Shown: positions 10,710-21,698, counted from the stretch's first letter. The stretch is DNA of 64,000 nt from Brenneria rubrifaciens (GCF_005484945.1 NZ_CP034035.1:3472001-3536000); one strand, 5' to 3'. Made by a program: numbers and translations. Notes: generated by a model from the letters alone, not told the origin.

Positions 10710-11618
10710 CTATCTCGTTTGCTGATAAATCAGGTGATGCTCAACCAACACCTTTTTAAGACTTGTGACAAAAGACGCCCCAACAGAGGAAATTGACGTC
10801 GATCTCAGATATGTCAAATCAGCGACAATGCGTTCATTGCTGGCAAGCTCAACTACCGCAATATCTTCTGTTAGATTCCCAACCATAGTAAATTCATCCA
10901 CGATGGCGATACCGGCCCCCATTTTAACTAAAGAGAGCGCGTTATAGGGTGAACCGACTTCTAATGAAATAACGGGAACCACATTCGCCTCTGCAAACCA
11001 TTTTGTTATTTTTACACCAAACGGCGTATTCGGAGAATATGAGATTAATTGGTTTTCAATAAAATCGCTTTGTGTGATGTACTTATTTTTCGCCAGCTCA
11101 TGATCTTTAGGACAAACGCATAATAACCGACTTTGTGCAATTGGAATTGCATGTAAATTTGGGTGATCAACGGGCAATATAGAAACACCGATTTCGACCT
11201 GATTGGTTAATAAATGCTCTTTCAATAAATCATAACTGAGACAATTAAAATGTACCCTGACTTTTGGGTTTCCCTGGTGAAAGTCACTTAAAGCCATGGG
11301 TAATACCGTTTGTCCAATACTTGGGCTGGCTACCACACTCAAAAACCCATGACGCCTTTCCGCAAGTTCATGTGACAACTCTTCTATTCTCTTTACACCT
11401 TTATAGACTTCTTCAATCTCAATAAATAGACGTCGCCCTTCGGCTGTCGGATATAATCGTCCTTTTATACGTTCAAATAATAAGAATCCAAGCCGGCTTT
11501 CAGTATGCGAGAGTACCCGGCTTACCGCGGGAACAGAAACATGAAGTAAACGCGAAGCATCACTTATTGTTCCTGTATTCATTACGGCTTTGAACACTTC
11601 TATTTGGCGCAAGTTCAT
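10710..11618 (-). CDS. LysR-family transcriptional regulator of the hydantoin cluster
   Basis: A 302-residue LysR protein: N-terminal winged helix with TISDASRLLHVSVPAVSRVL at about residues 17-36, the linker helix, and a periplasmic-binding-like effector domain from about residue 90 (LSVVASPSIGQTVLP). GGAG lies about 8 bases before ATG 11618. It sits in the same orientation between the transporter/amidohydrolase operon (47 bp upstream) and the carbamoylase-hydantoinase-racemase operon, so it probably senses the imported compound or a product and controls one or both. The effector is unknown. Confidence 0.85.
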   Translation of the reverse strand: MNLRQIEVFKAVMNTGTISDASRLLHVSVPAVSRVLSHTESRLGFLLFERIKGRLYPTAEGRRLFIEIEEVYKGVKRIEELSHELAERRHGFLSVVASPSIGQTVLPMALSDFHQGNPKVRVHFNCLSYDLLKEHLLTNQVEIGVSILPVDHPNLHAIPIAQSRLLCVCPKDHELAKNKYITQSDFIENQLISYSPNTPFGVKITKWFAEANVVPVISLEVGSPYNALSLVKMGAGIAIVDEFTMVGNLTEDIAVVELASNERIVADLTYLRSTSISSVGASFVTSLKKVLVEHHLIYQQTR

Positions 11619-11664
11619 ACAACCACTCCGCAGCTATTTTAATTATTGAAACATATTTAGATTC

Positions 11665-13224
11665 TCATTCTTGTATCCTATTGCATCCATGATGCTCACA
11701 TGAGCCATAACGATGAATATGGTAATCTTTTTTTGCCAACCCGACGCAGAACTCTCCAACTAATCTTTCAATTTCTCTGAAGAGCAACTCATTTTTATTA
11801 TTCAGTTTGTCCAGACGCTCAACGGCATTTTCAGCCTGCAACCGCAGTTTATTAATATCGATATTAACCAGTTCCTTGTTTTTAACCACAAACTTCCCGC
11901 CGACCATCACATCGCACACCGAGCGGCCGTCTTCGGTTCGAACCAGAGAATTGATAATATTATTGATAGGAATTAAATTAATGCTGTTTTTATCCAGAAA
12001 AACAATATCCGCGTAATATCCCTCCGCCAGTTTACCGATCTTCTTTTCTAATCCTAATGCTTTGGCGCTTCCCACCGTAGCGGCTTTAAAAATTTCACCC
12101 GGCGTCAGCCAGTTATACCATTCTGGCGTTCTTACATTGGAAACCATTGACGCCATACGCATGGCTTCATACATATTCTGATTATCCGAGCAGTTGGAGC
12201 CATCCGTCCCAATCCCCACATTAATCTGAGCATTAAGCATAGCTCGCACATCAGCCAAACCACTTCCCAGGATCATGTTACTTCCTGGATTATGCGCAAC
12301 AGAAGCGCCATGGCGTCCTAAAATCTGCATATCGCCATCATCAAGCCACACCCCATGAGCGACAGTAAAATCAGCACTGATTAAACCAAGCCGCTCCAGA
12401 TGCTGAGTCAGCGTCCCGGCATACTTTTTCATGCCCGTCACCGCCTGGATTTTTGACTCAGCCACATGGGAATGTACGGGTAAGCCGTACTCGCCGGCGA
12501 TCTGTTTACAGGCCATCAGAAATTCATCGGAACAGTGATGTGGGATGGTTGGCGCTAATGCGATTTTTATCCCGTCCGCGTGGCCATCTCCCCATGATTT
12601 AAGAACCCTGCCGAGCGCTGCAAACGTTTGTTCGCCCGGCGCCAGACGCAACGCTGAAACCTGTGACTGATAGGCTTGCGGCAGCGCCTGTATCAGCCCG
12701 GGGATAGCTTCAAAGAAACTTAAATCGGCGATCATGGGCGCAATAACCGCCCTCATCCCCGCATCCTTATACGCTTTTTTTGACGCTTCCAACCCATCTT
12801 CGCTGGGGCATGGAAACTCGTATGTCAGGTCATAACAGGCCGTACAACCTTTGAGCAGCATTTCCGCCGCGCCAATCAGCGTGGTCAGATATTTATCACT
12901 GTTGGTGCGATGACCGGACATCCAGGGACCGGCCGTCAACAGCAGTTCCAGCGTCCAGCGATCTCCCATCCCTCGTGACAAATTGCCATGCCCATGCGTA
13001 TGCGAGTTGATTAATCCGGCGTGCAAAATACGGTTTTCGGCAGGCACAATCCTGGCCTGGGGCGGCACATCCATACCGGGCAAAACAATATTCGCGATTA
13101 TGCCGTCAATAATCAGAATATCTTTTCTCTCAAGCTCTCCCGTCTCAACATTGAGCAATTCACCGCCCTTGATGAAAATCATTTCACCATTTTCTTTATT
13201 TAAAGATTTATGAGATGAGATCAC
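11665..13224 (-). CDS. Amidohydrolase of the TrzA/AtzA - MTA/SAH deaminase group
   Basis: A 519-residue metal-dependent hydrolase. Visible ligands are NSHTHGHGNLSRG (HxH), SHVAES (third His), AHGVWL (fourth His) and GTDGSNCSDN (Asp). This motif set belongs to aminohydrolases such as S-adenosylhomocysteine, guanine or triazine deaminases, not to cyclic amidases. The GTG at 13224 is chosen because GAGGAA lies 6 bases before it, next to the permease stop; an internal ATG at about residue 15 is the alternative. It is the last gene of the importer operon, so its substrate is likely the imported compound or a derivative with an exocyclic amino group. The exact substrate is not inferable. Confidence 0.78.
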   Translation of the reverse strand: MISSHKSLNKENGEMIFIKGGELLNVETGELERKDILIIDGIIANIVLPGMDVPPQARIVPAENRILHAGLINSHTHGHGNLSRGMGDRWTLELLLTAGPWMSGHRTNSDKYLTTLIGAAEMLLKGCTACYDLTYEFPCPSEDGLEASKKAYKDAGMRAVIAPMIADLSFFEAIPGLIQALPQAYQSQVSALRLAPGEQTFAALGRVLKSWGDGHADGIKIALAPTIPHHCSDEFLMACKQIAGEYGLPVHSHVAESKIQAVTGMKKYAGTLTQHLERLGLISADFTVAHGVWLDDGDMQILGRHGASVAHNPGSNMILGSGLADVRAMLNAQINVGIGTDGSNCSDNQNMYEAMRMASMVSNVRTPEWYNWLTPGEIFKAATVGSAKALGLEKKIGKLAEGYYADIVFLDKNSINLIPINNIINSLVRTEDGRSVCDVMVGGKFVVKNKELVNIDINKLRLQAENAVERLDKLNNKNELLFREIERLVGEFCVGLAKKDYHIHRYGSCEHHGCNRIQE

Positions 13225-13233
13225 TTTATTTCC

Positions 13234-14037
13234 TCACTGCTTATCATGTTGTTGAGACGATACCGCCCAGGGAAAAAATATTCTCTCCAGTAATGCCAGA
13301 ATCTGAAAAAGCACAATCCCCATAATAGATAAGATAACCACGGCGCCGTAGGCCACAGGGGTTTTGAAAAACGCGGTCGACGTCACGATAAGATAACCCA
13401 GCCCTTTGTCAGCATTCACAAACTCGGCAACGACCGCCCCCACGACGCAAAGCGTAATCGCCACTTTAAGCCCGCTGAATATAAAGGGGATCGCATAAGG
13501 CAACCGTATCTTAAGCAGTATCTGCCTGCTGGATGCCTTACAACTCTTTCCTAATTCAACTAATTCCAACGGCACCGCCATGAGTCCCGTAGACATGGAT
13601 ACCACCAGCGGAAAAAACGCCACTAAAAAGGTAATGACCACTCTTGGAAGTTCATTGGTTCCCAGCATTAATACCAGCAACGGCGCTAAAGCAACCTTAG
13701 GGATCGACTGGGTCAATATCAACAATGGATATATTGCATTAGCCATCAATTGGGATGAGGCTATCAATAAAGCAATAGGAAAGCTCAACAAAATAGAGAG
13801 CATAAAACCAAGCATAATTGTCCGAAATGTTGCCAGCGTATGCATTGCTAAATTAGCCGGGATTTCGGCACAGCTTTCAATAATTCGACCTGGCGAAGGA
13901 AGAATGAACTCAGGAATATTAAAAATTCTGGCAGACACTTCCCATACCACCAGCAAAATAATAAATGTGGCTATCGGTATACCGGCCTGATGATTAAATG
14001 GTTTTTTCTTTTTCGTTGAGGAAGGCTGCTTAATCAT
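13234..14037 (-). CDS. ABC transporter permease (SsuC/ThiX-like)
   Basis: A 267-residue inner-membrane protein of the BPD_transp_1 family with about six hydrophobic segments (for example ATFIILLVVWEVSARIF near the N-terminus) and the EAA-like loop region (ELGKSCKASSRQILLKIRLP) that contacts the ATPase. This subfamily serves NMT1/Thi5, taurine, sulfonate, nitrate or pyrimidine-precursor importers. It overlaps the ATPase gene by 8 bp, and 9 bp separate it from the amidohydrolase, so all are co-transcribed. Confidence 0.88.
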   Translation of the reverse strand: MIKQPSSTKKKKPFNHQAGIPIATFIILLVVWEVSARIFNIPEFILPSPGRIIESCAEIPANLAMHTLATFRTIMLGFMLSILLSFPIALLIASSQLMANAIYPLLILTQSIPKVALAPLLVLMLGTNELPRVVITFLVAFFPLVVSMSTGLMAVPLELVELGKSCKASSRQILLKIRLPYAIPFIFSGLKVAITLCVVGAVVAEFVNADKGLGYLIVTSTAFFKTPVAYGAVVILSIMGIVLFQILALLERIFFPWAVSSQQHDKQ

Positions 14038-14839
14038 AACGGTTCCCCCCTTTTCGCTGTAGTATTTGCTGCCGTATCCTTTCTGATTTTTCAGTAAACT
14101 CAGGCAGCGCCGTCATTGAGAAAGCCCGCGGTCTCGGTAAGTTAATAGGGACAATATCGGCGATTTTCCCCGGCCTCGCCGACATCACCACCACCCGATC
14201 GGCCAGGATGACCGCCTCTGATACCGAATGCGTAACAAACACCACCGTTTTAGGTCGTTCCGACCAGATGCGCAGTAATTCAAGCGTCATTTCTTCGCGG
14301 GTCAAGGCGTCCAGCGCCCCAAAAGGCTCGTCCATCAACAACAGGTCGGGATCTTTCAACAGCGCTCTGCAAATGGCTACGCGTTGTTGCATGCCGCCAG
14401 ATAATTCTTTCGGCATTCTGGTTTCAAATCCTTCCAGTCCGGCGACGCTCAATAATGCTTTTGCCTGATGTTCCGTTTCCTCAGTAATTTTTTTCCCGAC
14501 AAGCCGTAATGGAAAATAGATATTCTCCAGTACGGTTAGCCAGGGAAGCAGCGTCGCCGACTGAAACACGATCCCGGATTGTTCACGCGGTTCTGTTAAA
14601 GGTTGATTGTAGACATCCACCTTACCCGCTGAGGGTTTAATCAAACCAGCCAGAATTCGCAGTAATGTCGACTTTCCGCATCCAGAAGGACCAACCAGTA
14701 CAATGAATTCATTTTTTTCAATATCAATGCTGACAGAATCTAATGCAATGGTGCGTTCACCATCTGCCGAATCAAAATAGCGTGAAACACGATGAATATC
14801 GATTTTATCCTGGATACTGGCTTGATTAACGTTTTTCAT
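14030..14839 (-). CDS. ABC transporter ATP-binding protein (SsuB/TauB/NrtD type)
   Basis: The 269-residue ATPase has Walker A GPSGCGKST (about residue 55), Q-loop SATLLPW, signature LSGGMQQR, Walker B LLLMDEPFGALD and the H-loop FVTHSVSEA. These match importers of the sulfonate/nitrate/taurine group. It overlaps the binding-protein gene by 4 bases (ATGA) and the permease by 8. It powers uptake of the ligand captured by the neighbouring periplasmic protein. Confidence 0.9.
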   Translation of the reverse strand: MKNVNQASIQDKIDIHRVSRYFDSADGERTIALDSVSIDIEKNEFIVLVGPSGCGKSTLLRILAGLIKPSAGKVDVYNQPLTEPREQSGIVFQSATLLPWLTVLENIYFPLRLVGKKITEETEHQAKALLSVAGLEGFETRMPKELSGGMQQRVAICRALLKDPDLLLMDEPFGALDALTREEMTLELLRIWSERPKTVVFVTHSVSEAVILADRVVVMSARPGKIADIVPINLPRPRAFSMTALPEFTEKSERIRQQILQRKGGNRYD

Positions 14840-15807
14840 TTCGGCAAATGCTCCGAATCAATCGCCTGTGCAGGGTCCCAGTTAACATCCAGTTCCTGAG
14901 CCTTGGCGACGGCTTCCCAGGTTGCCTTCAGTCTTTCAGGGGTATAAGTGCCAAAACCATTTTTTTCTTCATAACTATTGAAGACAAACGCCAGGGTTGC
15001 ATTAAGACTGTTCACACAATCCTTTTGATCAACTTCAGGCACTTTTTGCCGATGATAATTACACGCTTCTTGCGGATTACTTTTCGCCCACAGGAAAGCT
15101 TTTTTCGTCGCAGTCAAAAATTTCCTGACCAGTTCCGGTCGTTCTGCAATAGTTTTATCGGATGCAATTAATGATGCGGAATAAATAGAGAACCCTTCCT
15201 CAACAAAAGGTAACACTTTTATCTCCTGCCCCATTTTTTTTGCCGCTTCGTTTTGATAAGCCCAATGAATGCTGTAGAAAGGGGCCGCGTCGATATTTTT
15301 CATCAATAGCTGAGTCGACATGGCCGCACCATCCATATTCACCCAGGTAATTTTATTCGGATCGATCCCCGCGTTTTTAGCCACTTCAGGAAAGAACAAT
15401 TTATGCGAGTTTCCGGGCGTTATACTGATTTTTTTGCCTTCCAGGTCTTTAAACGTATTAATTCCTGATGATTTCAATACAAAAATAGAATGTGGAGAGT
15501 AAGTGTAAACGCTTGCGATCGCTTTTATCGGTACTGATTCCAGAGCCCTTGCAGCGAGTACGTTAGCAATATCAGCAACACCGAAATCAGCCGTACCCGC
15601 GCCGATTTTTTGCACCGTATCACCGGAGCCATACCCTCTGACGACACTAATATCAAGACCTTCTTCCTGGTAAATTCCTTTAGCCCAACCACCGTAATAT
15701 GCCGCATGTTCGCCTGATGCCAACCAATCTGTTTGCAGTTTCACTTTATCCAAAGCCAGGACCGGACTCGCGATGAGAAAAAATGTCGATAGAATTATTT
15801 TTTTCAT
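14836..15807 (-). CDS. ABC transporter substrate-binding protein (NMT1/Thi5-like)
   Basis: A 323-residue periplasmic protein. ATG 15807 has GGAGA upstream and begins a signal peptide (MKKIILSTFFLIASPVLA, likely cut before LDKV). The mature part shows the family pattern LQTDWLASGEHAAYYGGWAKG near its N-terminus, as in Thi5/NMT1 binding proteins that bind pyrimidine-like or aromatic ligands, and ITPGNSHKLFFPEV. It is the first gene of the operon with ATPase, permease and amidohydrolase. A hydantoin, pyrimidine or related ring compound is the most economical ligand given the downstream enzymes, but that is inference. Confidence 0.85.
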   Translation of the reverse strand: MKKIILSTFFLIASPVLALDKVKLQTDWLASGEHAAYYGGWAKGIYQEEGLDISVVRGYGSGDTVQKIGAGTADFGVADIANVLAARALESVPIKAIASVYTYSPHSIFVLKSSGINTFKDLEGKKISITPGNSHKLFFPEVAKNAGIDPNKITWVNMDGAAMSTQLLMKNIDAAPFYSIHWAYQNEAAKKMGQEIKVLPFVEEGFSIYSASLIASDKTIAERPELVRKFLTATKKAFLWAKSNPQEACNYHRQKVPEVDQKDCVNSLNATLAFVFNSYEEKNGFGTYTPERLKATWEAVAKAQELDVNWDPAQAIDSEHLPK

Positions 15808-15900
15808 ATCTGTGTGTCTCCAACTGTGTGTCAGGGTTATTACTGCTTCTTTTTCATTATTTATAGAATAGAACAAATATCTAGTTATTATTCATATCGA

Positions 15901-15922
15901 CCCTTTAACCTTAAGTTAAGGG
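15901..15922. promoter_or_regulatory. Dyad upstream of the importer operon
   Basis: CCCTTTAACCTTAAGTTAAGGG is a near-perfect inverted repeat (CCCTT.AAC / GTTAAGGG) about 95 bp upstream of the binding-protein start. It is a candidate operator, possibly for the LysR protein at 10710-11618. Confidence 0.4.
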
Positions 15923-16579
15923 CTTTCACCTTAACGGTGCATCATGTTGACTTTTTGCCTTGTAAATGAAGTTTATTTCATTTTTTGCACCATAAAGATG
16001 TTTTGCGACCGATTATATTAATAGGAGGTTATTCTTATCACCGCCGAAAATTGAAACTTTATTTACCCCTACCTCGGATTTCAGTTTAATGCCCTCAATA
16101 CAGTCCGCTTACGTGCAGAAATACAGCCTTCAACTAATCAATCAATATGTTGATCTGATTTCGATAACAGCCTTTCAGCCCTTTATCAGCAAAGAGTTTT
16201 TTCACTGTTACCCGGCAAGAAATAGCGGATTCGCCGTCGTCCAGAATTGATGACCGCTTTCAAATGCTGAAACCCGCTTCTTGAGATCTATTGGGTATCC
16301 ATCCTTACTGGAATGACACAGAATCTCTAACGCTGCCGTAGTAAAAGCAAATGGGTATGACTTTGTCGACACCAGACCTGAAACAACCATAATATATTGA
16401 TTTACATTATATTATTTATTATTTCCATCCGTACTGGCAATATCCCCCGCCCCGAAAAAGAACGGCTGTTTTACAATGAATATGCCTGTAGATCATTTCG
16501 GTTCTTTGTTTTACTCTCAGGGATAATCCTTTGGATATAATCGCGTTGTTTTAGCGTTGTGAAGGGAGGAGATTAGATT
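15923..16579. other. Intergenic region without a supported gene
   Basis: I see no coding region I can support here. A TATAAT at 16536-16541 could be the -10 element for the small ORF and GlpM gene that follow. The only ORF, minus 16208-16390, lacks a recognisable product. Confidence 0.4.
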
Positions 16580-16672
16580 TTGAGGTTATCTATTATTTTT
16601 GTCGTCATTATCGCCATATTGGTAGGGGTGTTTATGTATATGAATAATACCGCCCCATTCCCATGGGGATAG
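16580..16672 (+). CDS. Possible 30-residue single-pass membrane microprotein
   Basis: GGGAGGAG lies about 10 bases upstream of a TTG at 16580. The ORF encodes a short basic start, a hydrophobic helix of about 19 residues (LSIIFVVIIAILVGVFMYM) and a short tail ending APFPWG. The layout of a basic start, one helix and a short tail is that of small bacterial membrane proteins. It lies 58 bp upstream of the GlpM-family gene on the same strand. No family is recognised. Chance cannot be excluded because the start is TTG and the region is AT-rich. Confidence 0.4.
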   Translation: MRLSIIFVVIIAILVGVFMYMNNTAPFPWG

Positions 16673-16730
16673 ACAGATTTGTCCACCCATGTTGTGATTA
16701 TTACCAAAAGCGCTTTATCAGGGGAAGGCA

Positions 16731-17066
16731 ATGGGCTTAATGTTGAAGGCGTTGACAGGCGCAGCTGTCGTTTTGCTAATCGGTTACTTATCAAAGACAA
16801 AGAACTATTATATTGCCGGGCTGGTTCCGCTTTTCCCTACATTCGCCCTCATTGCCCATTACATTGTCGCGACGGAACGTAATGTCGCCGCGCTGCGCAC
16901 CACAATATTGTTCGGCATGTGGGCCATCATTCCGTATTTCGCCTATCTCGCGTCTCTCTGGTATTTTAGCGGCGTCACAAAATTATCCTATTCACTGGCC
17001 GGCGCTTTAGCCTGCTGGTGTATCACCGCCACGGCCCTGATTGTTATCTGGGAACGCTGGCACTAA
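16731..17066 (+). CDS. glpM: GlpM-family inner-membrane protein
   Basis: A 111-residue protein with about four hydrophobic segments and the family motif LSKTKNYYIAGLVPLFPTFALIAHYIV at residues 20-46. GlpM-family proteins are small integral membrane proteins of uncertain function, first noted beside glycerol metabolism genes in Pseudomonas. GGGGAAGG lies directly upstream of the ATG. It is convergent with argG. Product function is unknown beyond family membership. Confidence 0.8.
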   Translation: MGLMLKALTGAAVVLLIGYLSKTKNYYIAGLVPLFPTFALIAHYIVATERNVAALRTTILFGMWAIIPYFAYLASLWYFSGVTKLSYSLAGALACWCITATALIVIWERWH

Positions 17067-17127
17067 GAGAGGAACGTCAGGTTAGCGTAATGCGACGGGC
17101 GCGGGCGGTTGGAGATCACCTCCGCGT

Positions 17128-17153
17128 AAAAAAGGCACGTCGATGACGTGCCT
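17128..17153 (-). terminator. argG terminator
   Basis: On the minus strand a GGCACGTC / GACGTGCC stem with a 3-base loop is followed by six T. It lies 31 bp past the argG stop. Confidence 0.8.
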
Positions 17154-17183
17154 TGAGTGCTTGCTTACCGTCAGGATCGAAAA

Positions 17184-18545
<1,362 letters not shown>

Positions 18546-18674
18546 TCAAAAGATCTATGGTTAAAAGCTTAGCAGCCATACCATCATGTTACGCACTACA
18601 TTGATGAGAGGTGATGACTTTGCGTATCGCAAAACGGACAGGCAAAGTGTATCGTCAAAATCAACACGCTCAAA

Positions 18675-18692
18675 AATGCATATTTATGCAAA
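18675..18692. promoter_or_regulatory. Candidate ARG box upstream of argG
   Basis: AATGCATATTTATGCAAA resembles the ArgR operator pattern (TGAAT-4 AT-ATTCA) with a TGCAT/ATGCA dyad, at 145-162 bp before argG. A second weaker TTTATGCA half lies near 18751. The match is imperfect. Confidence 0.4.
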
Positions 18693-19008
18693 ATAAGTGA
18701 GTGATGATTTAAACATCTTTTTACCGGGACAGGAAGGGTCGCGCGGTAGTTTATGCAAAAAAATTCGTGGTCAATCGGCGACCAAGCCAGCGAGTATAAC
18801 GCGATTTCTTACATAAGCTAGGCGGCGAAAGCGGTTAGGGTGATGAGGTCGTGTCATGCATCTGGGGGGGAAGTCACCCTACTCTCTACCCTCACAATCA
18901 GTTTCGCCGCACCATAACCCATCTGACGGGCTTACTGCGCCACTGAGACAACGCCGCTACAGCATCATATTCTTCGAGGCGGCAAAGTCTGAACTCGGAT
19001 ACCCCGCA
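18693..19008. other. Intergenic region between argG and wecH
   Basis: Nothing I can support as a gene. A 62-codon ORF on the plus strand (18856-19044) overlaps the wecH 3' end and has no recognisable content. Confidence 0.4.
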
Positions 19009-20001
19009 TCAGGAAACCAGACGCCGTGTATCCAGCTTTTGTAACAGCATCGACAGAAACAAACTGCCCAGTAACGCGATCGCAAAAACAGAGAAAATAC
19101 CCAGCACCGGCCGGGAAGGGAAATCCAGACCGTGTGTGCGCATAAAGTGAATGATCAGCGCGTGAAAGCCATAAATTGCCAGTGAATGACGCGAGAGGAG
19201 TGCAAGTCCCGGTAGCACCCGGTGATTCAGGTAATGTTTGACTATCACCAGCAGGCTGACCGCAGCCAGAAACACCAGCGGGCCACTGTAAATATAAAAC
19301 GCCTGGGTAAAGTTTTCGTTTCGCAGCGTGTGATATTTTGTCCCCAACGTAATCAACGCCACGCAGAAAATAAATAACAGCATTGCGGCAAGCACCATTT
19401 TCCGCGGGATATCCAGTATGCCCAACGCACGCCCGAGCATGGCATACAGCAGATAATAAAAGGTATCACCGTAAATATAGAGATTGACTGGCAATAGCCT
19501 GACCCCGGCAAACTCAACGCGCCCCGTATTCGGATTAGCAATAATCGCCAGCAGTGCGATGAACGCGAGCAAATATTTCCCGGAAACCGGTTTGATATTA
19601 ATCAGCGGAGAAAACAGATAGATCACCACAATGGCGTAGAAAAACCATAAATGATAAAAAACGGGTTTCTGGAAAGCATGGCGCAGTGCATTCAGGCCAT
19701 TAATGGGCGTCAGCGCCGCGATATAAATCAATGCGACAGCGCTATAAAACAGAATACACAGACTTATTCTCAGGAAATGTTTTTTCTGCGCACAGCGCTC
19801 ACCAAAAAACAAATAGCCGGAAATCATAAAAAACAGCGGGACGCAAACCCGGGAAACCGAATTCAGGATATTTGCCACGTCCCAATGCGCTTCACCCGGT
19901 GTCCCGCCTGAGGTAATCGGGTACGTTGTGCTATGAATGAGAACGACCATTAAACAGGCCACGGCCCGCAAATTATCAATCCAACCGATCTTTCCGGTCA
20001 T
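19009..20001 (-). CDS. wecH: O-acetyltransferase WecH (YiaH)
   Basis: A 330-residue polytopic acyltransferase-3 protein, closely similar in remembered sequence to E. coli WecH: WIDNLRAVACLMVVLIHST near the start, SRVCVPLFFMISGYLFFGER, KPVFYHLWFFYAIVVIYL and SRHSLAIYGFHALIIH. About ten membrane segments are evident. In E. coli WecH adds O-acetyl groups to enterobacterial common antigen. ATG 20001 has AAGAGG at a good distance; the TTG two codons upstream is less likely. It is followed by argG on the same strand after a long gap, so they are separate units. Confidence 0.92.
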   Translation of the reverse strand: MTGKIGWIDNLRAVACLMVVLIHSTTYPITSGGTPGEAHWDVANILNSVSRVCVPLFFMISGYLFFGERCAQKKHFLRISLCILFYSAVALIYIAALTPINGLNALRHAFQKPVFYHLWFFYAIVVIYLFSPLINIKPVSGKYLLAFIALLAIIANPNTGRVEFAGVRLLPVNLYIYGDTFYYLLYAMLGRALGILDIPRKMVLAAMLLFIFCVALITLGTKYHTLRNENFTQAFYIYSGPLVFLAAVSLLVIVKHYLNHRVLPGLALLSRHSLAIYGFHALIIHFMRTHGLDFPSRPVLGIFSVFAIALLGSLFLSMLLQKLDTRRLVS

Positions 20002-20104
20002 GCACAACCTCTTAAATATGACGTCTAATCAACAGAGTAGTGTCTGTTAACGGCTGGCACAATCAACAATCGGTTTAATCCGAGGAAAGCGGTGTAACCG
20101 GCGC

Positions 20105-20131
20105 AAAAAAGGCCGTTGATATTTAACGGCC
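20105..20131 (-). terminator. aldB terminator
   Basis: On the minus strand GGCCGTT / AACGGCC closes a stem followed by six T. It starts about 30 bp past the aldB stop. Confidence 0.8.
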
Positions 20132-20162
20132 TGATGATAAACGCGACGTCGTCATGATTGTG

Positions 20163-21698
20163 TCAGAACAAGCCCAGGGGGTTGTCGGAATAACTCACCA
20201 GCAGACATTTGGTCTGCTGATAATGGTCCAGCATCATTTTGTGGTTTTCACGTCCGATACCCGATTGTTTGTAACCGCCAAAGGCCGCGTGCGCCGGGTA
20301 AGCATGATAACAGTTGGTCCAGACGCGTCCCGCCTGAATGCCACGGCCCATGCGATACGCCACATTACCATTGCGGCTCCATACGCCAGCCCCCAGGCCG
20401 TACTCGGTGTCGTTGGCAATCTCCAGCGCATCGTCCATCGTTTTGAAAGTCGTCACCGCCAGCACGGGCCCGAAAATCTCTTCCTGGAAAATGCGCATGC
20501 TGTTTTTACCAAACAGGATAGTAGGCTCCAGATAATACCCCTGCGCCAGATCCCCCGGCATCGCCTTACGCTGTCCCCCCGTCAGCACGCGGGCTCCTTC
20601 TTTCTTGCCAACATCGATATAGTTAAGAATCGTATCCAACTGGCCGGCGGATACCTGTGCCCCCATCATGGTTTGACTATCCAGCGGATGACCGATGCGG
20701 ATAGATTCGACGCGTTTGATGGCGCGCTCCATAAAGCGATCATAAATCGACGCCTGCACCAGCGCCCGGCTCGGACAGGTACACACTTCACCCTGATTGA
20801 AGGCAAACAGCGTGAACCCTTCCAGCACTTTGTCAAAGAAACTGTCTTCTTTATCCATGACGTCAGCAAAGAAAATATTCGGCGATTTTCCCCCCAGTTC
20901 CAGCGTCACTGGCGTTACGTTGCGGGCGGCATAGCCCATAATTTGCTGACCGACTTCCGTCGAACCGGTAAACGCGACTTTGGCGATACGTTTCGAGGTC
21001 GCCAGATATTCACCGATCTCACTGCCCGAACCGTTAACGACATTAATGACCCCCGGCGGCAGGATATCCTGAATCAGCTCCATCAGGATCAGCACCGACA
21101 GCGGCGTCAGCTTGGCGGGCTTCAGCACAATACAGTTTCCCGCGGCCAGCGCCGGCGCCATTTTCCAGCAGGCCATCAACAACGGAAAGTTCCAGGGAAT
21201 AATCTGCCCCACCACACCGAGCGGCTCGTGGAAATGGTAGGCGACGGTATCGCCGTCAATTTCACTGATTGCGCCTTCCTGCGAGCGGATACAGGCGGCG
21301 AAATAGCGGAAGTGGTCAATGGCCAGCGGCACATCGGCGCCGTGGGTTTCACGAATGGGTTTACCGTTGTCCCAGGTTTCGACATTCGCCAGCAGGTCAA
21401 GGTTCTGCTCCATTCGATCAGCAATGCGGTTCAGGATCAAAGCGCGCGCCTGCACGGACATTCCGCCCCATTCCACCTTCGCTTGATGGGCCGCATCCAG
21501 CGCATAGTCGACATCCCGAGCGGTCGAACTGGCCACTTCACACAGCGGCTGGCCGGTGATGGGCGTCAGGTTGACGAAGTACTGCCCGCCGTCAGGCGGC
21601 ACCCAGGCGCCGCCAATAAAATTGTCATAGCGTTTTTTCAGATTGAGGGAACCGTAATCGCCGGAGGTCGACCGGCCCGTAGAAGTGTCTAGTGTCAT
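20163..21698 (-). CDS. aldB: Aldehyde dehydrogenase AldB
   Basis: This 511-residue NAD(P)-dependent aldehyde dehydrogenase matches E. coli AldB throughout, including [16 protein letters not shown] start, [32 protein letters not shown], catalytic Glu in [11 protein letters not shown] and catalytic Cys in [11 protein letters not shown], ending [10 protein letters not shown]. It oxidises acetaldehyde and related aldehydes in the cytoplasm. ATG 21698 was chosen because AAGGAG precedes it; the frame is open further upstream, but that extension resembles no dehydrogenase. It is divergent from fdhD and ended by its own hairpin. Confidence 0.95.
   Translation of the reverse strand: MTLDTSTGRSTSGDYGSLNLKKRYDNFIGGAWVPPDGGQYFVNLTPITGQPLCEVASSTARDVDYALDAAHQAKVEWGGMSVQARALILNRIADRMEQNLDLLANVETWDNGKPIRETHGADVPLAIDHFRYFAACIRSQEGAISEIDGDTVAYHFHEPLGVVGQIIPWNFPLLMACWKMAPALAAGNCIVLKPAKLTPLSVLILMELIQDILPPGVINVVNGSGSEIGEYLATSKRIAKVAFTGSTEVGQQIMGYAARNVTPVTLELGGKSPNIFFADVMDKEDSFFDKVLEGFTLFAFNQGEVCTCPSRALVQASIYDRFMERAIKRVESIRIGHPLDSQTMMGAQVSAGQLDTILNYIDVGKKEGARVLTGGQRKAMPGDLAQGYYLEPTILFGKNSMRIFQEEIFGPVLAVTTFKTMDDALEIANDTEYGLGAGVWSRNGNVAYRMGRGIQAGRVWTNCYHAYPAHAAFGGYKQSGIGRENHKMMLDHYQQTKCLLVSYSDNPLGLF

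Noticed and set aside
18856..19044. 62-codon plus ORF between argG and wecH
   Set aside because: Overlaps the wecH 3' end, lacks a ribosome binding site and shows no family pattern.
20154..21692. A 512-codon plus-strand ORF opposite aldB
   Set aside because: Antisense shadow of aldB; the composition is typical of reverse-strand reading of a GC-rich gene.
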